Assembly: GCF_000746205.1 (NCBI RefSeq)
Contig: NZ_JQKV01000002.1
Span: forward strand, 558,001 to 622,000
DNA: 64,000 bases
Direction: 5' to 3'
From: Halorubrum sp. BV1
GTDB lineage: Archaea; Halobacteriota; Halobacteria; Halobacteriales; Haloferacaceae
In this document: positions 33,657 through 41,903 of the stretch, in pieces
Position numbering within the stretch: position 1 is the first letter of the stretch
How the letters are laid out: the number at the start of each line of letters is the position of its first letter
Notes under the pieces: generated by a model
What the model was told of the DNA's origin: nothing
What the model saw: the letters and a program-made list of their open reading frames with translations, nothing else
The model's database searches: none
Position numbers and translations under genes: made by a program

Positions 33657-35024
33657 ATGGCACAAAATAGCGAAGGCGATGGTATCCGACACCGACGTCG
33701 GAGGTACCTGAAGGCCGTCGGAGGTGCTATCGGGACGACGACCGTTACGTCGCTCGCTGGTTGCTCCGGCACTTCCAATAACGGGTCCGGCGACGATGGA
33801 ACGACAACCAGCAGTGGTGACGGCGGATATGAAGGATCAATCGACCAGGCGTTCATGTCCCCAGACAGCCTGAAAATTGACCTTTGGAAAGCCTTCCTCA
33901 ACGGGATGGAGGAGGCAGCGCAGGACTTCGGGCTGACAGCGAACGCACAGGATCACGGGGGGCAACTGAGCAAACAGATCTCCCAGATCGAGGGTGCTAT
34001 CACGAGCGGTGCAGATATGGTTGCGGCGACAGCACCGAGCGACTCCGGCGTCCAATCGCTCGCCGAAACGGCCGTGGAGAACGGCATCCCCTTCTTCGAG
34101 TATTGGTCGATGGGCAAGTGGCTAGTGCCCTCGTCCGTCGGTCCGGAGTTCGTCCAATACCAGATTCCGGAGACGTACCACGCGGGAGCGATCCCCGCTA
34201 AAATTCTCTTCGAGGAGATGGGCGGATCGGGGAACGTCGTGGTCATTCTCGGTCCGAAGGGCCACATCGGGTCGTACCGCTACGAAGGCTTCAAGCAAGC
34301 GGCCGCGGAGTACCCCGATATCAACGTCTTGGCTCGCCAGTACTCCGGCGGGTGGACGCGCAAGAAAGGGCGCGAAGTGATGTCGGCGTTCGTCTCGAAC
34401 TACGGCGACGACATCGACGGCGTCTACTGCAACAACGGCACTCTGGGACTCGGTGCGGCGTCGATCCTTTCCGAGAACGATATGGCGATCCCGTTCACCG
34501 GGTTCGACGGGGCGCTCTCGAACATCGAGTACCTCCAGAACAACGGTCCGGACTCCGGAGAACCGTACCAGGTCCAAGAACAGGCCGCACCGCCCTTCTG
34601 GCAGGGCGGCTGGGCGGTCGCCAAGGGATGGGACTGGCTCCACGGGTGGCGGCCGAAGGTTCCGGAACGAATGATGTGGGTGCGGACGCTGACGGTCCTC
34701 AACCCCGAGTTGGATCAATCGAAGTTCTCCGACCTCGAAACCCGATTCTCCACGCCGGAAAAATACCTGTCCGTGGCGTATTCCGACGGGCACTCTCCGT
34801 ACGACTGGAAGGCGATGTCAGTCCACGAGAGCGGCGACGACTGGGACCCCCAGCATCGACTCGTCCCCATTCGGAAGTCCGAGTGGGAGCAGCTCAAGTG
34901 GACCGAGTCCAACCGCCCGTCCAACCTCGAGATCCCGGACGCCTACGACAATCAAGAACTCTTCGACCAGGTCGACCAGAACTACCGTCAGCGGAACCAG
35001 AACGGTAAGAATCCGTACCTATAA
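33657..35024 (+). CDS. Sugar ABC transporter substrate-binding lipoprotein, RbsB/XylF type
   Basis: 455 residues from ATG 33657 (GTG 33651 also possible). Tat-type signal RRRRYLKAVGG followed by lipobox SLAGCSG and a Gly/Ser/Asp linker. The mature part follows the periplasmic-binding-protein type I plan: QDHGGQLSKQISQIEGAI, then SGADMVAATAPSD, later GVYCNNGTLGLGA and IPFTGFDGAL. It is longer than bacterial RbsB by about 130 residues, mainly C-terminal. Binds a monosaccharide, identity unknown, for the ATPase and permease that follow. Confidence 0.82.
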   Translation: MAQNSEGDGIRHRRRRYLKAVGGAIGTTTVTSLAGCSGTSNNGSGDDGTTTSSGDGGYEGSIDQAFMSPDSLKIDLWKAFLNGMEEAAQDFGLTANAQDHGGQLSKQISQIEGAITSGADMVAATAPSDSGVQSLAETAVENGIPFFEYWSMGKWLVPSSVGPEFVQYQIPETYHAGAIPAKILFEEMGGSGNVVVILGPKGHIGSYRYEGFKQAAAEYPDINVLARQYSGGWTRKKGREVMSAFVSNYGDDIDGVYCNNGTLGLGAASILSENDMAIPFTGFDGALSNIEYLQNNGPDSGEPYQVQEQAAPPFWQGGWAVAKGWDWLHGWRPKVPERMMWVRTLTVLNPELDQSKFSDLETRFSTPEKYLSVAYSDGHSPYDWKAMSVHESGDDWDPQHRLVPIRKSEWEQLKWTESNRPSNLEIPDAYDNQELFDQVDQNYRQRNQNGKNPYL

Positions 35025-35107
35025 GCGCCGCCGTTGCGGCATTTTCTTGAACACAGTATGATAACAACACACACAACATCGGACGTCATCTCGCTCCGAC
35101 TCAGATT

Positions 35108-36700
35108 ATGAGTGCGAACGTCGATACGGCCGAACAGGACGCCATAACGGATTCGGACTCTCCGGTGCGATTCCGGGTCGAAAACATCAGGAAGGAATTC
35201 ACGAACGTGGTCGCGCTTGACGATGTCGAGTTCGAATTGCGGACCGGCGAGGTCGTCGGCCTCGTGGGCGAGAACGGCGCTGGCAAGAGCACCCTGTTGA
35301 ACATCCTCAGCGGCATCTACCAGCAGGACCGCGGTCATATCTACGTCGACGGCGACGAGGTGTCTATAACGAGCCCTCGTGAGGCGTCCCAACACGGGAT
35401 TGCCATCGTTCATCAGGAACACAACGTCATTCCGAACCTCTCGGGCTACGAGAACCTCTTCTTGGAGCAGTTCCCCGACTACGCGACCGCGGGCATCCTT
35501 GACTCCGGGACGCTCAAACGCGACGGCGCAGAAATTCTGGACACGCTCGGGATCGATCTGGATCTGGAAAAGCGCGTCGCGAATTACTCGTTCAGCGACA
35601 GACAGATGCTGAGTATCGCGAAGGCGTTCACGGAGACGGTCCACACCGACCACCCGATAATCCTCCTTGACGAACCGACCGCGGGACTCGAAGAGGATGG
35701 TCGCGACCTCCTTTTCGACCGCATCGAAGACCTCCGTGATCAGGCCTCGTTTGTGTTCGTCTCTCACGAACTTGACGAGGTACTCGAGGTCAGCGACCGA
35801 ATCTACGTCCTCCGGGACGGCGAAGTCGTCAATCACCTCCAGCGGGAAGCCGCCACCGAGGACAAACTCCAACAGAGTATGGTCGGCCGTGAGGTCTCCG
35901 AGGAGTACTATCAAGTCTCTGACCAGCACAGCGTCAAGAACAACGAATCCGTCTTCTCGGTGTCGAACCTCGGCAGCGAGGGCCACTTCGAGGACATCTC
36001 GTTCGAGCTGCGCGAGGGCGAGATATTCGGCATCTGTGGCGTGATGGGGAGCGGGAAGAGTGCTCTCGGTCGCGTCCTGAGCGGTGTCAAAGGGGCCGAA
36101 ACGGGAACGATCGCCGTCAACGGATCCGCCGTCGAGACGGGATCTGTCCACCGGATGGTCGATCACGGGATCGGCTACGTACCGAAAGAGCGCCAGTCTG
36201 AGGGAACGCTCCTCTACCAGCCGTTGCGTGTCAACGTATCACTACCGAGCATCGGTACGGAACTCGTCGCCGACAAAGTGCCGGGGGTGGGGACGGTCCC
36301 GTGGCTCATCGACTTCGAAAAGGAAGACGAGATGGCAACCGACGTCATTGAGCAGCTTAACGTCAAAACACCCAGCATCGAGACGCCGCTCATCCAACTC
36401 AGCGGCGGCAACCAACAGAAAGTTGTCCTCGGAAAGAACCTCCAGCGCGAGGTGTCCGTCCTTGTGATGGACAACGTGACCCGCGGCATTGACGTGGGGG
36501 CCAAAGAGGAGGTGTATCGTATCCTCCGCCAACTGGCCGAGGATGGCGTCTCGATGGTGTTCATCGCGGACGAACTTCCCGAACTCATCGGCTTGAGTAA
36601 CCGCATCGGCGTGATGCAAGAAGGTGAGATGGTCGATATCGTTGACGCACCCCCTGAGGACAAGCCGACGGAATCGGAACTAATCAAAAAGATGATTTAA
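35108..36700 (+). CDS. Sugar ABC transporter ATPase, RbsA type (two ATPase domains, one composite site degenerate)
   Basis: 530 residues with two nucleotide-binding domains. Domain 1 (20-255): Walker A GENGAGKST, Walker B LLDEPTAGLEE, but the signature is FSDRQMLS and lacks LSGGQ. Domain 2 (275-525): Walker A GVMGSGKS, signature LSGGNQQK, but Walker B reads VMDNVTRGID, Asn replacing the catalytic Glu. Since each site combines Walker motifs of one domain with the signature of the other, both changes fall in the same site and the other stays intact. Ends one base before the permease start. Confidence 0.87.
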   Translation: MSANVDTAEQDAITDSDSPVRFRVENIRKEFTNVVALDDVEFELRTGEVVGLVGENGAGKSTLLNILSGIYQQDRGHIYVDGDEVSITSPREASQHGIAIVHQEHNVIPNLSGYENLFLEQFPDYATAGILDSGTLKRDGAEILDTLGIDLDLEKRVANYSFSDRQMLSIAKAFTETVHTDHPIILLDEPTAGLEEDGRDLLFDRIEDLRDQASFVFVSHELDEVLEVSDRIYVLRDGEVVNHLQREAATEDKLQQSMVGREVSEEYYQVSDQHSVKNNESVFSVSNLGSEGHFEDISFELREGEIFGICGVMGSGKSALGRVLSGVKGAETGTIAVNGSAVETGSVHRMVDHGIGYVPKERQSEGTLLYQPLRVNVSLPSIGTELVADKVPGVGTVPWLIDFEKEDEMATDVIEQLNVKTPSIETPLIQLSGGNQQKVVLGKNLQREVSVLVMDNVTRGIDVGAKEEVYRILRQLAEDGVSMVFIADELPELIGLSNRIGVMQEGEMVDIVDAPPEDKPTESELIKKMI

Positions 36701-36701
36701 C

Positions 36702-37709
36702 ATGTCAGGGAAAACTACAGACAACCCAGTCGTCGATCGGATCAGACAGTATCGAGAGAACCGTTCAGTCGCAGACATTCTCATAGACCTCGGCCCGTTC
36801 CTGATGTTGTTCATTCTGATGGGCGTGTTCACTGCTACCTCGGACGTGTTTCTAACCTACGACAACCTAGTCGGGAACGTGATGATGAATAGTATGATCC
36901 TGCTGTTCGTCGCTCTCGCCGGCACCTTTCCCATCCTTCAGCAGAGCATCGACCTGTCGGTCGCCTCGATCGTCTCGCTGTCTGGCGTCGTCACGGCGTT
37001 GCTCATCAACAATTACCAGTTCGGATTGCTCGCGCTCCCGGTGGGCGTCCTCGCGGGGACGGGTGTAGGCGTCCTGAACGGCGTGGTGTTCGCGAAGGGG
37101 AAGATTCCCTCCTTCTTGGTCACGCTCGGTTCGCTGTCCGTCTTCAGCGGATCTGCCTTGCTGATGACCGGCGGCTACTCCGTGCCGTTCAACGCGCAGG
37201 GAATCCGGCAGATCGCCATTGGCCGCACCATTCCCCAAGTGCCGAACCTCGTCGTTTGGGGGCTTGTCGTGTACGTGTTGGTGTCCCTGTTGGCGTGGAA
37301 AACGACGTTCGGTCGCTACACTTACGCCCTCGGGGAAAACGAGCGGGTCGCGGACTTCTCCGGAGTGAAAGTCGACCGCTACAAGATCGGTGCGTTCGTG
37401 GTCTCCGGGACGCTCTGTGGTCTCGCCGGTGTCCTGCTGGCCGCACGCATCTCCTCGGCGACGCCGGGGATGGGCAGCGGGCTGCTCCTCCAGTCCATCG
37501 CGGCCATCGTGATGGGTGGCACCGCACTGACCGGCGGTGTCGGCGGTCCACACCGAACAATTCTCGGCGTCCTCGTCATCGGCGTCCTGACGAACGGGAT
37601 GAATCTTTTGAGCGTCCAGTCGTTCGTGCAGGAAATCATCCTAGGATTCGTCGTCATCTTTGCCGTCGCAATGTCGATGGACCGTGACAAGATTGACATC
37701 GTGAAATGA
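36702..37709 (+). CDS. Sugar ABC transporter permease, RbsC/BPD_transp_2 type
   Basis: 335 residues with 8-10 membrane helices. Family blocks: GTFPILQQSIDLSVASIVSLSGV near 70, VVFAKGKIPSFLVTLGSLSVFSG near 127, and the C-terminal GGTALTGGVGGPHRTILGVL near 268. Carries the sugar bound by the upstream lipoprotein. Its stop overlaps (ATGA) the start of a small downstream reading frame. Confidence 0.88.
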   Translation: MSGKTTDNPVVDRIRQYRENRSVADILIDLGPFLMLFILMGVFTATSDVFLTYDNLVGNVMMNSMILLFVALAGTFPILQQSIDLSVASIVSLSGVVTALLINNYQFGLLALPVGVLAGTGVGVLNGVVFAKGKIPSFLVTLGSLSVFSGSALLMTGGYSVPFNAQGIRQIAIGRTIPQVPNLVVWGLVVYVLVSLLAWKTTFGRYTYALGENERVADFSGVKVDRYKIGAFVVSGTLCGLAGVLLAARISSATPGMGSGLLLQSIAAIVMGGTALTGGVGGPHRTILGVLVIGVLTNGMNLLSVQSFVQEIILGFVVIFAVAMSMDRDKIDIVK

Positions 37710-37912
37710 TGGATCGATCCTCCGAACCACCCGTTTGCTTGCAAGTGCGTCCGTCCGTGGGCCAACGGTCCATGGGGGAGACTGCAAGCGGAGGCGACGA
37801 CTCACAACGACTTCCAATGGAGACGAGACAAACACCCATGTCGGAACACAGCAACCAAGTGACAGAACCGAACGCGGAGCCGAGTGCGATCCCGTGGGAT
37901 GGTCGTCGATGA
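37706..37912 (+). CDS. Possible 68-residue coupled small ORF
   Basis: Starts at ATG 37706, overlapping the permease stop by ATGA, and its own TGA (37910-37912) overlaps the next gene's ATG (37909) in the same way. The C-terminal part (MSEHSNQVTEPNAEPSAIPWDGRR in two halves) is less Arg-rich than chance readings; the N-terminal part looks less convincing. An internal ATG at 37838 could give a 24-residue peptide. It may be a real small protein, a coupling leader, or coincidence. Confidence 0.35.
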   Translation: MMDRSSEPPVCLQVRPSVGQRSMGETASGGDDSQRLPMETRQTPMSEHSNQVTEPNAEPSAIPWDGRR

Positions 37913-38628
37913 GCGACGACACGGGGATCTCGGAGGCGGTTGGCGCGCTCGTCGACGGGGAGGTCGTCGATCTCTCCCAGACGCTCGAAGAGGGTATCCC
38001 CGCCGTTCCAACACACGCCCGGTACGGCCACACGCTGTATGAGTCCTACGAGCGGGGCGACGTCGCCTGCCACTACCGGCTGACGCTCGGCGAGCATACC
38101 GGGACCCATATCGACGCCCCTCTCCACTTCATCCCCGAGGGTGATGCACACTACGATATCGCGTCCGTCCCGCTTGAGCGCCTTATCGGTCGGGCGGCCA
38201 CCATCGACGTCACCGACATCGAGGAGAATTCGACAGTCTCGGCCGAACGCATCGCGGAGTGGGAAGAAAACCACGGGGAACTCGAAGAGGGCGACCGCGT
38301 CCTCTTTCAGTTCGGGTGGGACCAGCGCTGGGATACAGGCCCCGACGGTGACCAGTATCTAGCCGACTGGCCGGGGCTCTCGGAAGAGGCGGCAACGTAT
38401 CTCACCGATGCGGGAGTCGCCCTCGTCGGGTGTGACACCGCCGCCATCGACGTGGCACACGACGAGTCGTTTCCCGCCCACTACGAATTATTGGGGAACG
38501 AGACGTACATCGTCGAGAATCTCACGAACCTAGCAGATCTGCCGCCGTTCTCCCTGCTCGTGACTCTGCCCCTCAAAATCGAGGACGGTTCCGGCTCTCC
38601 CATCCGAGCTGTCGCCGTCGTCGACTGA
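37909..38628 (+). CDS. Cyclase-family (kynurenine formamidase-like) metal hydrolase
   Basis: 239 residues from ATG 37909. The signature HTGTHIDAPLHF (H-x-G-T-H-x-D-x-P-x-H) near 65 binds the metal; VVDLSQTLEEGIPAVPTH at the start and VGCDTAAIDVAH near 162 are typical. Members hydrolyse amides or lactone-like rings. As the last gene of the ribose-type transporter operon it probably acts on the imported compound or a derivative, perhaps alongside the UlaG-like hydrolase. Confidence 0.8.
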   Translation: MSDDTGISEAVGALVDGEVVDLSQTLEEGIPAVPTHARYGHTLYESYERGDVACHYRLTLGEHTGTHIDAPLHFIPEGDAHYDIASVPLERLIGRAATIDVTDIEENSTVSAERIAEWEENHGELEEGDRVLFQFGWDQRWDTGPDGDQYLADWPGLSEEAATYLTDAGVALVGCDTAAIDVAHDESFPAHYELLGNETYIVENLTNLADLPPFSLLVTLPLKIEDGSGSPIRAVAVVD

Positions 38629-38940
38629 TACTGATTGTGCTTCACCGTTTTCGGCTCGAAGGCATCCACAGCTACCGTGAAATGCCGAATCGAATGACGT
38701 ACCTAGCTCAAGTTCGTGACACTCGCGACTGAAATCGAGACGACATCTCCGATCACACCACGCTCTACAAGTCGTTTGATTGGCTGGATACGTGATACGG
38801 GGGCGCTACTGTGTGTTTCTACACAGCAGCACTCGAAGTCTGTCACACTGCTCTCGACAGCTCGTTCTTCGAGCGCTGACGTGCGTCATCGTACTTATGC
38901 CAGCGGGCTGGTCGAACGATAGAGACCCCAGCGTGACAGA
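38629..38940. other. 312-bp spacer holding transposase debris
   Basis: Between the convergent cyclase and aldehyde dehydrogenase. Contains the decayed transposase fragment (38751-38916) and the start of direct repeat copy B. No intact gene. Confidence 0.6.
38751..38916 (+). pseudogene. Decayed transposase fragment (IS5/ISH-like)
   Basis: Three short pieces in different frames line up with haloarchaeal IS5-type transposases as I recall them: DHTTLYKSFDWLDT, then GALLCVSTQQHSKS, then CHTALDSSFFER followed by RASSYLCQRAGRT. Each is interrupted by a stop or frameshift. It ends eight bases before direct repeat copy B. Confidence 0.5.
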
Positions 38941-38963
38941 TCAGTAGTTCATGTACACCGTCT
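38924..38963. repeat. 40-bp direct repeat, copy B
   Basis: Same as 31985-32024 except one base. Spans the last six codons and 3' flank of the aldehyde dehydrogenase gene. The two copies bracket 6.9 kb containing the UlaG-like hydrolase, the ribose-type transporter and the cyclase. Confidence 0.85.
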
Positions 38964-40383
38964 TCGAGATGGTGTAGAAGTCGAGCCCGGCGTCACCCTG
39001 TTCGCGGTAGGTCTCGCTAGAGGAGTCTTTCACGCCGCCGAACGGGACGTGTAGCTCCAGTCCGGTGGTCTTCTCGTTGACTTTCACCACGCCGGAGTCG
39101 ACGTCCTCGACGAACCGATTTGCCTCGGAGAGGTCCTGTGTGACGATGCTGGCCGAGAGACCGTAGCGAACGCCGTTTGCGACATCGACTGCCTCCTCGT
39201 AGCTTCCGACCGGAATGACGGCTAGCACCGGGCCGAAGACCTCCTCCTGTGCGATCCGCATATCGGGCTCGACGTCGGAGAACACCGCGGGTTCGACGAA
39301 GAATCCGTCGCCGGCGTCGACCTCGTCGCCACCGGTTTCGAGCGTCGCTCCCTCGTCGACGCCGATGTCGACGTACTCGAGGGTACTGTCGAGTTCGCTT
39401 TCACTGACCTGTGGCCCCATCTCGGCTCCGTCTAGGCCCGGACCGACCTCGATGGCCTCGGCCGCCGCGACGGCACCCTCGACGAACTCCTCGTAGACGT
39501 CCTCGTGGACGATGGCCCGTGAGGTGGCCGTACAGGCCTGTCCGGTGACGCCGAAGGCACCGCTGACGGCGATGTCGACGGCCTCGTCGACGTCGGCGCT
39601 TGGCATCACGACCGCGGGGTTCTTGCCGCCCATCTCAAGTTGGACCCGCTTGCCGGTCTCGTTTGCCTGCTCGCCGACAGTGTCACCGACCGCCGAACTG
39701 CCCGTGAACGAAACGGCGTCGACCGCCTCGTGTGTCGAGAAGGTCTTGCCGACCTTGCTCCCGGGACCGGTGACGTAGTTGAGGACGCCGTCGGGCAGTC
39801 CGGCTTCGTCGAGACACTCGACGAGCTTCCGCGAGACGCCGGGGGCTTGCGAGGCCGGCTTGAAGACGATCGTATTACCGGTCGCCAGCGCCGGCGCGAT
39901 CTTCCACGCCGGGATAGCGATCGGATAGTTCCACGGAGTGATGAGCCCTGCAACACCGACCGGTTCGTTCACCGTATACAGGCGCGTGTCCTCGCTGCTT
40001 GAGGACTTAACCGTGCCTCCGATGTCGCTCGCCTTCGCGGCGTAGTACGCGAAGATGTCGATGGCACGCTGGACCTCGCCGGCGGCCTCGGGCCGGGCTT
40101 TTCCTTCCTCGCGGACGAGCGTCTCGGTGAGTTCGTCCTTGCGGTCCGCGAGGTTTTGTCCGGCGGCCCGCAGTACACGGCCCCGTTCGGGCCCGGGCGT
40201 GCCGGCCCACGCCTCACTGGCCTCGGCAGCGGCTTCGACGGCCGCCTCGGCGTCTGCGGTCCCCGACTCTTGGAACTCGCCGGCGACGTCCGAGCGGTCG
40301 GCGGGATTGTGTACTGCAAAGGTCTCTCCGGTGTCGGCGGCGATCCATTCGCCATCGACGTAGTTGTAGTGGGTTTCCGTCAT
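38941..40383 (-). CDS. Aldehyde dehydrogenase, probable 2-oxoglutarate-semialdehyde (2,5-dioxopentanoate) dehydrogenase
   Basis: 480 residues from ATG 40383 (an ATG one codon earlier is also possible; the upstream extension is Arg/Ser-rich). NAD(P)-ALDH blocks: ITPWNYPIAIPAWK near 147, FTGSSAVGDTV near 225, catalytic Glu in LEMGGKNP near 249, catalytic Cys in GQACTATSR near 284, and QEEVFGPVLAVI near 384. It is most like the enzyme (XacF in Haloferax) that oxidises the semialdehyde to 2-oxoglutarate at the end of oxidative pentose degradation, which the other genes in this island also point to. Confidence 0.8.
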   Translation of the reverse strand: MTETHYNYVDGEWIAADTGETFAVHNPADRSDVAGEFQESGTADAEAAVEAAAEASEAWAGTPGPERGRVLRAAGQNLADRKDELTETLVREEGKARPEAAGEVQRAIDIFAYYAAKASDIGGTVKSSSSEDTRLYTVNEPVGVAGLITPWNYPIAIPAWKIAPALATGNTIVFKPASQAPGVSRKLVECLDEAGLPDGVLNYVTGPGSKVGKTFSTHEAVDAVSFTGSSAVGDTVGEQANETGKRVQLEMGGKNPAVVMPSADVDEAVDIAVSGAFGVTGQACTATSRAIVHEDVYEEFVEGAVAAAEAIEVGPGLDGAEMGPQVSESELDSTLEYVDIGVDEGATLETGGDEVDAGDGFFVEPAVFSDVEPDMRIAQEEVFGPVLAVIPVGSYEEAVDVANGVRYGLSASIVTQDLSEANRFVEDVDSGVVKVNEKTTGLELHVPFGGVKDSSSETYREQGDAGLDFYTISKTVYMNY

Positions 40384-40386
40384 CAT

Positions 40387-40749
40387 CCGTATCGATGGGG
40401 TCGACGTACGAGAAGCTTTGGGACGACCGCCGGAATCGACAACTCGCAGCCCGCCGAAGCAGATGAAGTGAACCACCCTCCGCCCGAATGCGGAAGCATC
40501 CCGAGCGGCGGGTGTTTCGGTTGTTTTTGCCAGCAGGGAGTCGCTACCCCTCGTCGGCGACGACGAACCGGTGGAGATGACGACGGCGTGCGTCGACACC
40601 CGCGAAACAAACGGCACGGGCGCGGGAACCGCTACCGCGTGGATATTGGTGTGACCGGTCGGCCCGAGTTCCGCTCCGCAATCGACCGCTGACCGGTGTT
40701 GTGCGCGTTGTCGTAGACATCCAGCTACCGCCGTGGACCGAGTCCGATC
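40387..40749. other. 363-bp spacer, nothing firm
   Basis: Between two minus-strand genes. A CCGCCCGAATGCGGAAGCATCC stretch near 40470-40492 has some likeness to IS200/IS605 3' ends, but not enough to call. It should contain the dehydrogenase promoter. Confidence 0.4.
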
Positions 40750-41679
40750 TCAGACGAAGCTCGGGCCGGCGACGGACTCGTCTTCGGCCTCGTGCCAGGA
40801 GTGTTCGGGCTCCCAGTCGAGGACCTCGCGAGCGTTCTTGTAATCGATCGCCGACTGGTCACCCTCGATGTCGACCTCGGGCGGGAGGGTACCGTACGTG
40901 GCTTCGACGGCGTCGACGGTATCCACGCCGAGCAGATTCTCCGCTGCGACGGCCATGAACGGCTCGTGTCCGTCGAAATCAACCTCCATCGCGCGCTCGG
41001 TCAGAGAGACCACGTCGCGGATGTCGACGTAGGAGAAGAAGTTCCCGGCCGCGTTGTGGAAGGTGACACCGAAGTCGTCGTCGAGGCTCGCGGTCTCCAT
41101 ATCGAAGTTCTCCCGGATCGTCGCCGCGTCGTAGCTTCCGGGATAGTTGATCCACGACGGGCGGATCGAGGCGACGGACACATCGTGACGCCGAGTCACC
41201 ATCTTTGCGATCTCCTCGCCGGTGACCTTGGAGGTCCCGTACGGGTCCTCGGGCCGCATCGGATGGTCAGTGTCGATCGGGAAGTAGTCCGGGAGGAAGG
41301 ACGGGTCCGCGAAAACGGTTCCGTACACCGTCTCGCTGGAGGCCCAGACGATGTCCGCACCGGCGTTTCCCGCGCCTGTGAGGACGTTGTACGTGCTGAT
41401 CGTGTTGTTCTCGTAGACGTGTGCGCCCCCGTGCCCAAGTGGGTTCGGATACGCCGCGAAATGGATGACGTAGTCGGGATCAAACTCCGAGATCAGTTCC
41501 CAGGTCTGTCCCTGTTCCGTCAAGTCCGCCGCGCGGAAGTCGACGTTTGCGGGCCCTGCGCCCGGATCGCTCGGGCGTCGAAAGTCGATGCTCCGCACGT
41601 CCCAGCCCCGGTCTGCGAGCGAAGAGACGACCCAACTCGCCGCGCCACCGAGACCGCCAGTAACGACTGCTCGTGACAT
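40750..41679 (-). CDS. NAD-dependent epimerase/dehydratase family protein (extended SDR)
   Basis: 309 residues from ATG 41679; the ATATATAC box 24-33 bp upstream fits a leaderless promoter. Rossmann start MSRAVVTGGLGGAASWV, IHFAAYPNPLG near 72, Ser in WASSETVYG near 110 and the catalytic YGTSK (Y-x3-K) near 147. The C-terminal substrate lobe carries PSWINYPGSYD. Candidates are a sugar-4-epimerase or a sugar 1-dehydrogenase; neighbours (SDR, Gfo/Idh, aldolase, kinase) indicate carbohydrate catabolism. Confidence 0.8.
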   Translation of the reverse strand: MSRAVVTGGLGGAASWVVSSLADRGWDVRSIDFRRPSDPGAGPANVDFRAADLTEQGQTWELISEFDPDYVIHFAAYPNPLGHGGAHVYENNTISTYNVLTGAGNAGADIVWASSETVYGTVFADPSFLPDYFPIDTDHPMRPEDPYGTSKVTGEEIAKMVTRRHDVSVASIRPSWINYPGSYDAATIRENFDMETASLDDDFGVTFHNAAGNFFSYVDIRDVVSLTERAMEVDFDGHEPFMAVAAENLLGVDTVDAVEATYGTLPPEVDIEGDQSAIDYKNAREVLDWEPEHSWHEAEDESVAGPSFV

Positions 41680-41702
41680 TCGTCCGGACGGACGGAAGCA
41701 TC

Positions 41703-41738
41703 CAGTATATATGTTCTGTTGTGAGGAAACGAACAGAA
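41703..41738. promoter_or_regulatory. Epimerase promoter with inverted repeat
   Basis: Minus-strand TATA-like ATATATAC at about 41705-41712 and, on its upstream side, TTCTGTT (41714-41720) with AACAGAA (41732-41738) around an 11-bp spacer. The half-sites resemble the TGTTCTG/CAGAACA palindromes next to the IclR gene but with about one extra helical turn between them. Confidence 0.5.
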
Positions 41739-41903
41739 ATCCGCTCTCAAAGAACCGCTTCGACACCGGTGTGTTTGCCCGCCGATCGTCGCTCGGATGC
41801 TGCTGAATATCGTCGCGCCGATCCTCTCGGAAACGGTACCCATGCGAACAGTCTCCGGCGACCAGGGGAAACACATACCATTGCGTGGTCCGCAGAGCTA
41901 GGT

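Noticed and set aside
40430..40500. Possible IS200/IS605-type end in the spacer upstream of the aldehyde dehydrogenase
   Set aside because: The match is short and lacks the GATGTCA border seen in the other three remnants.
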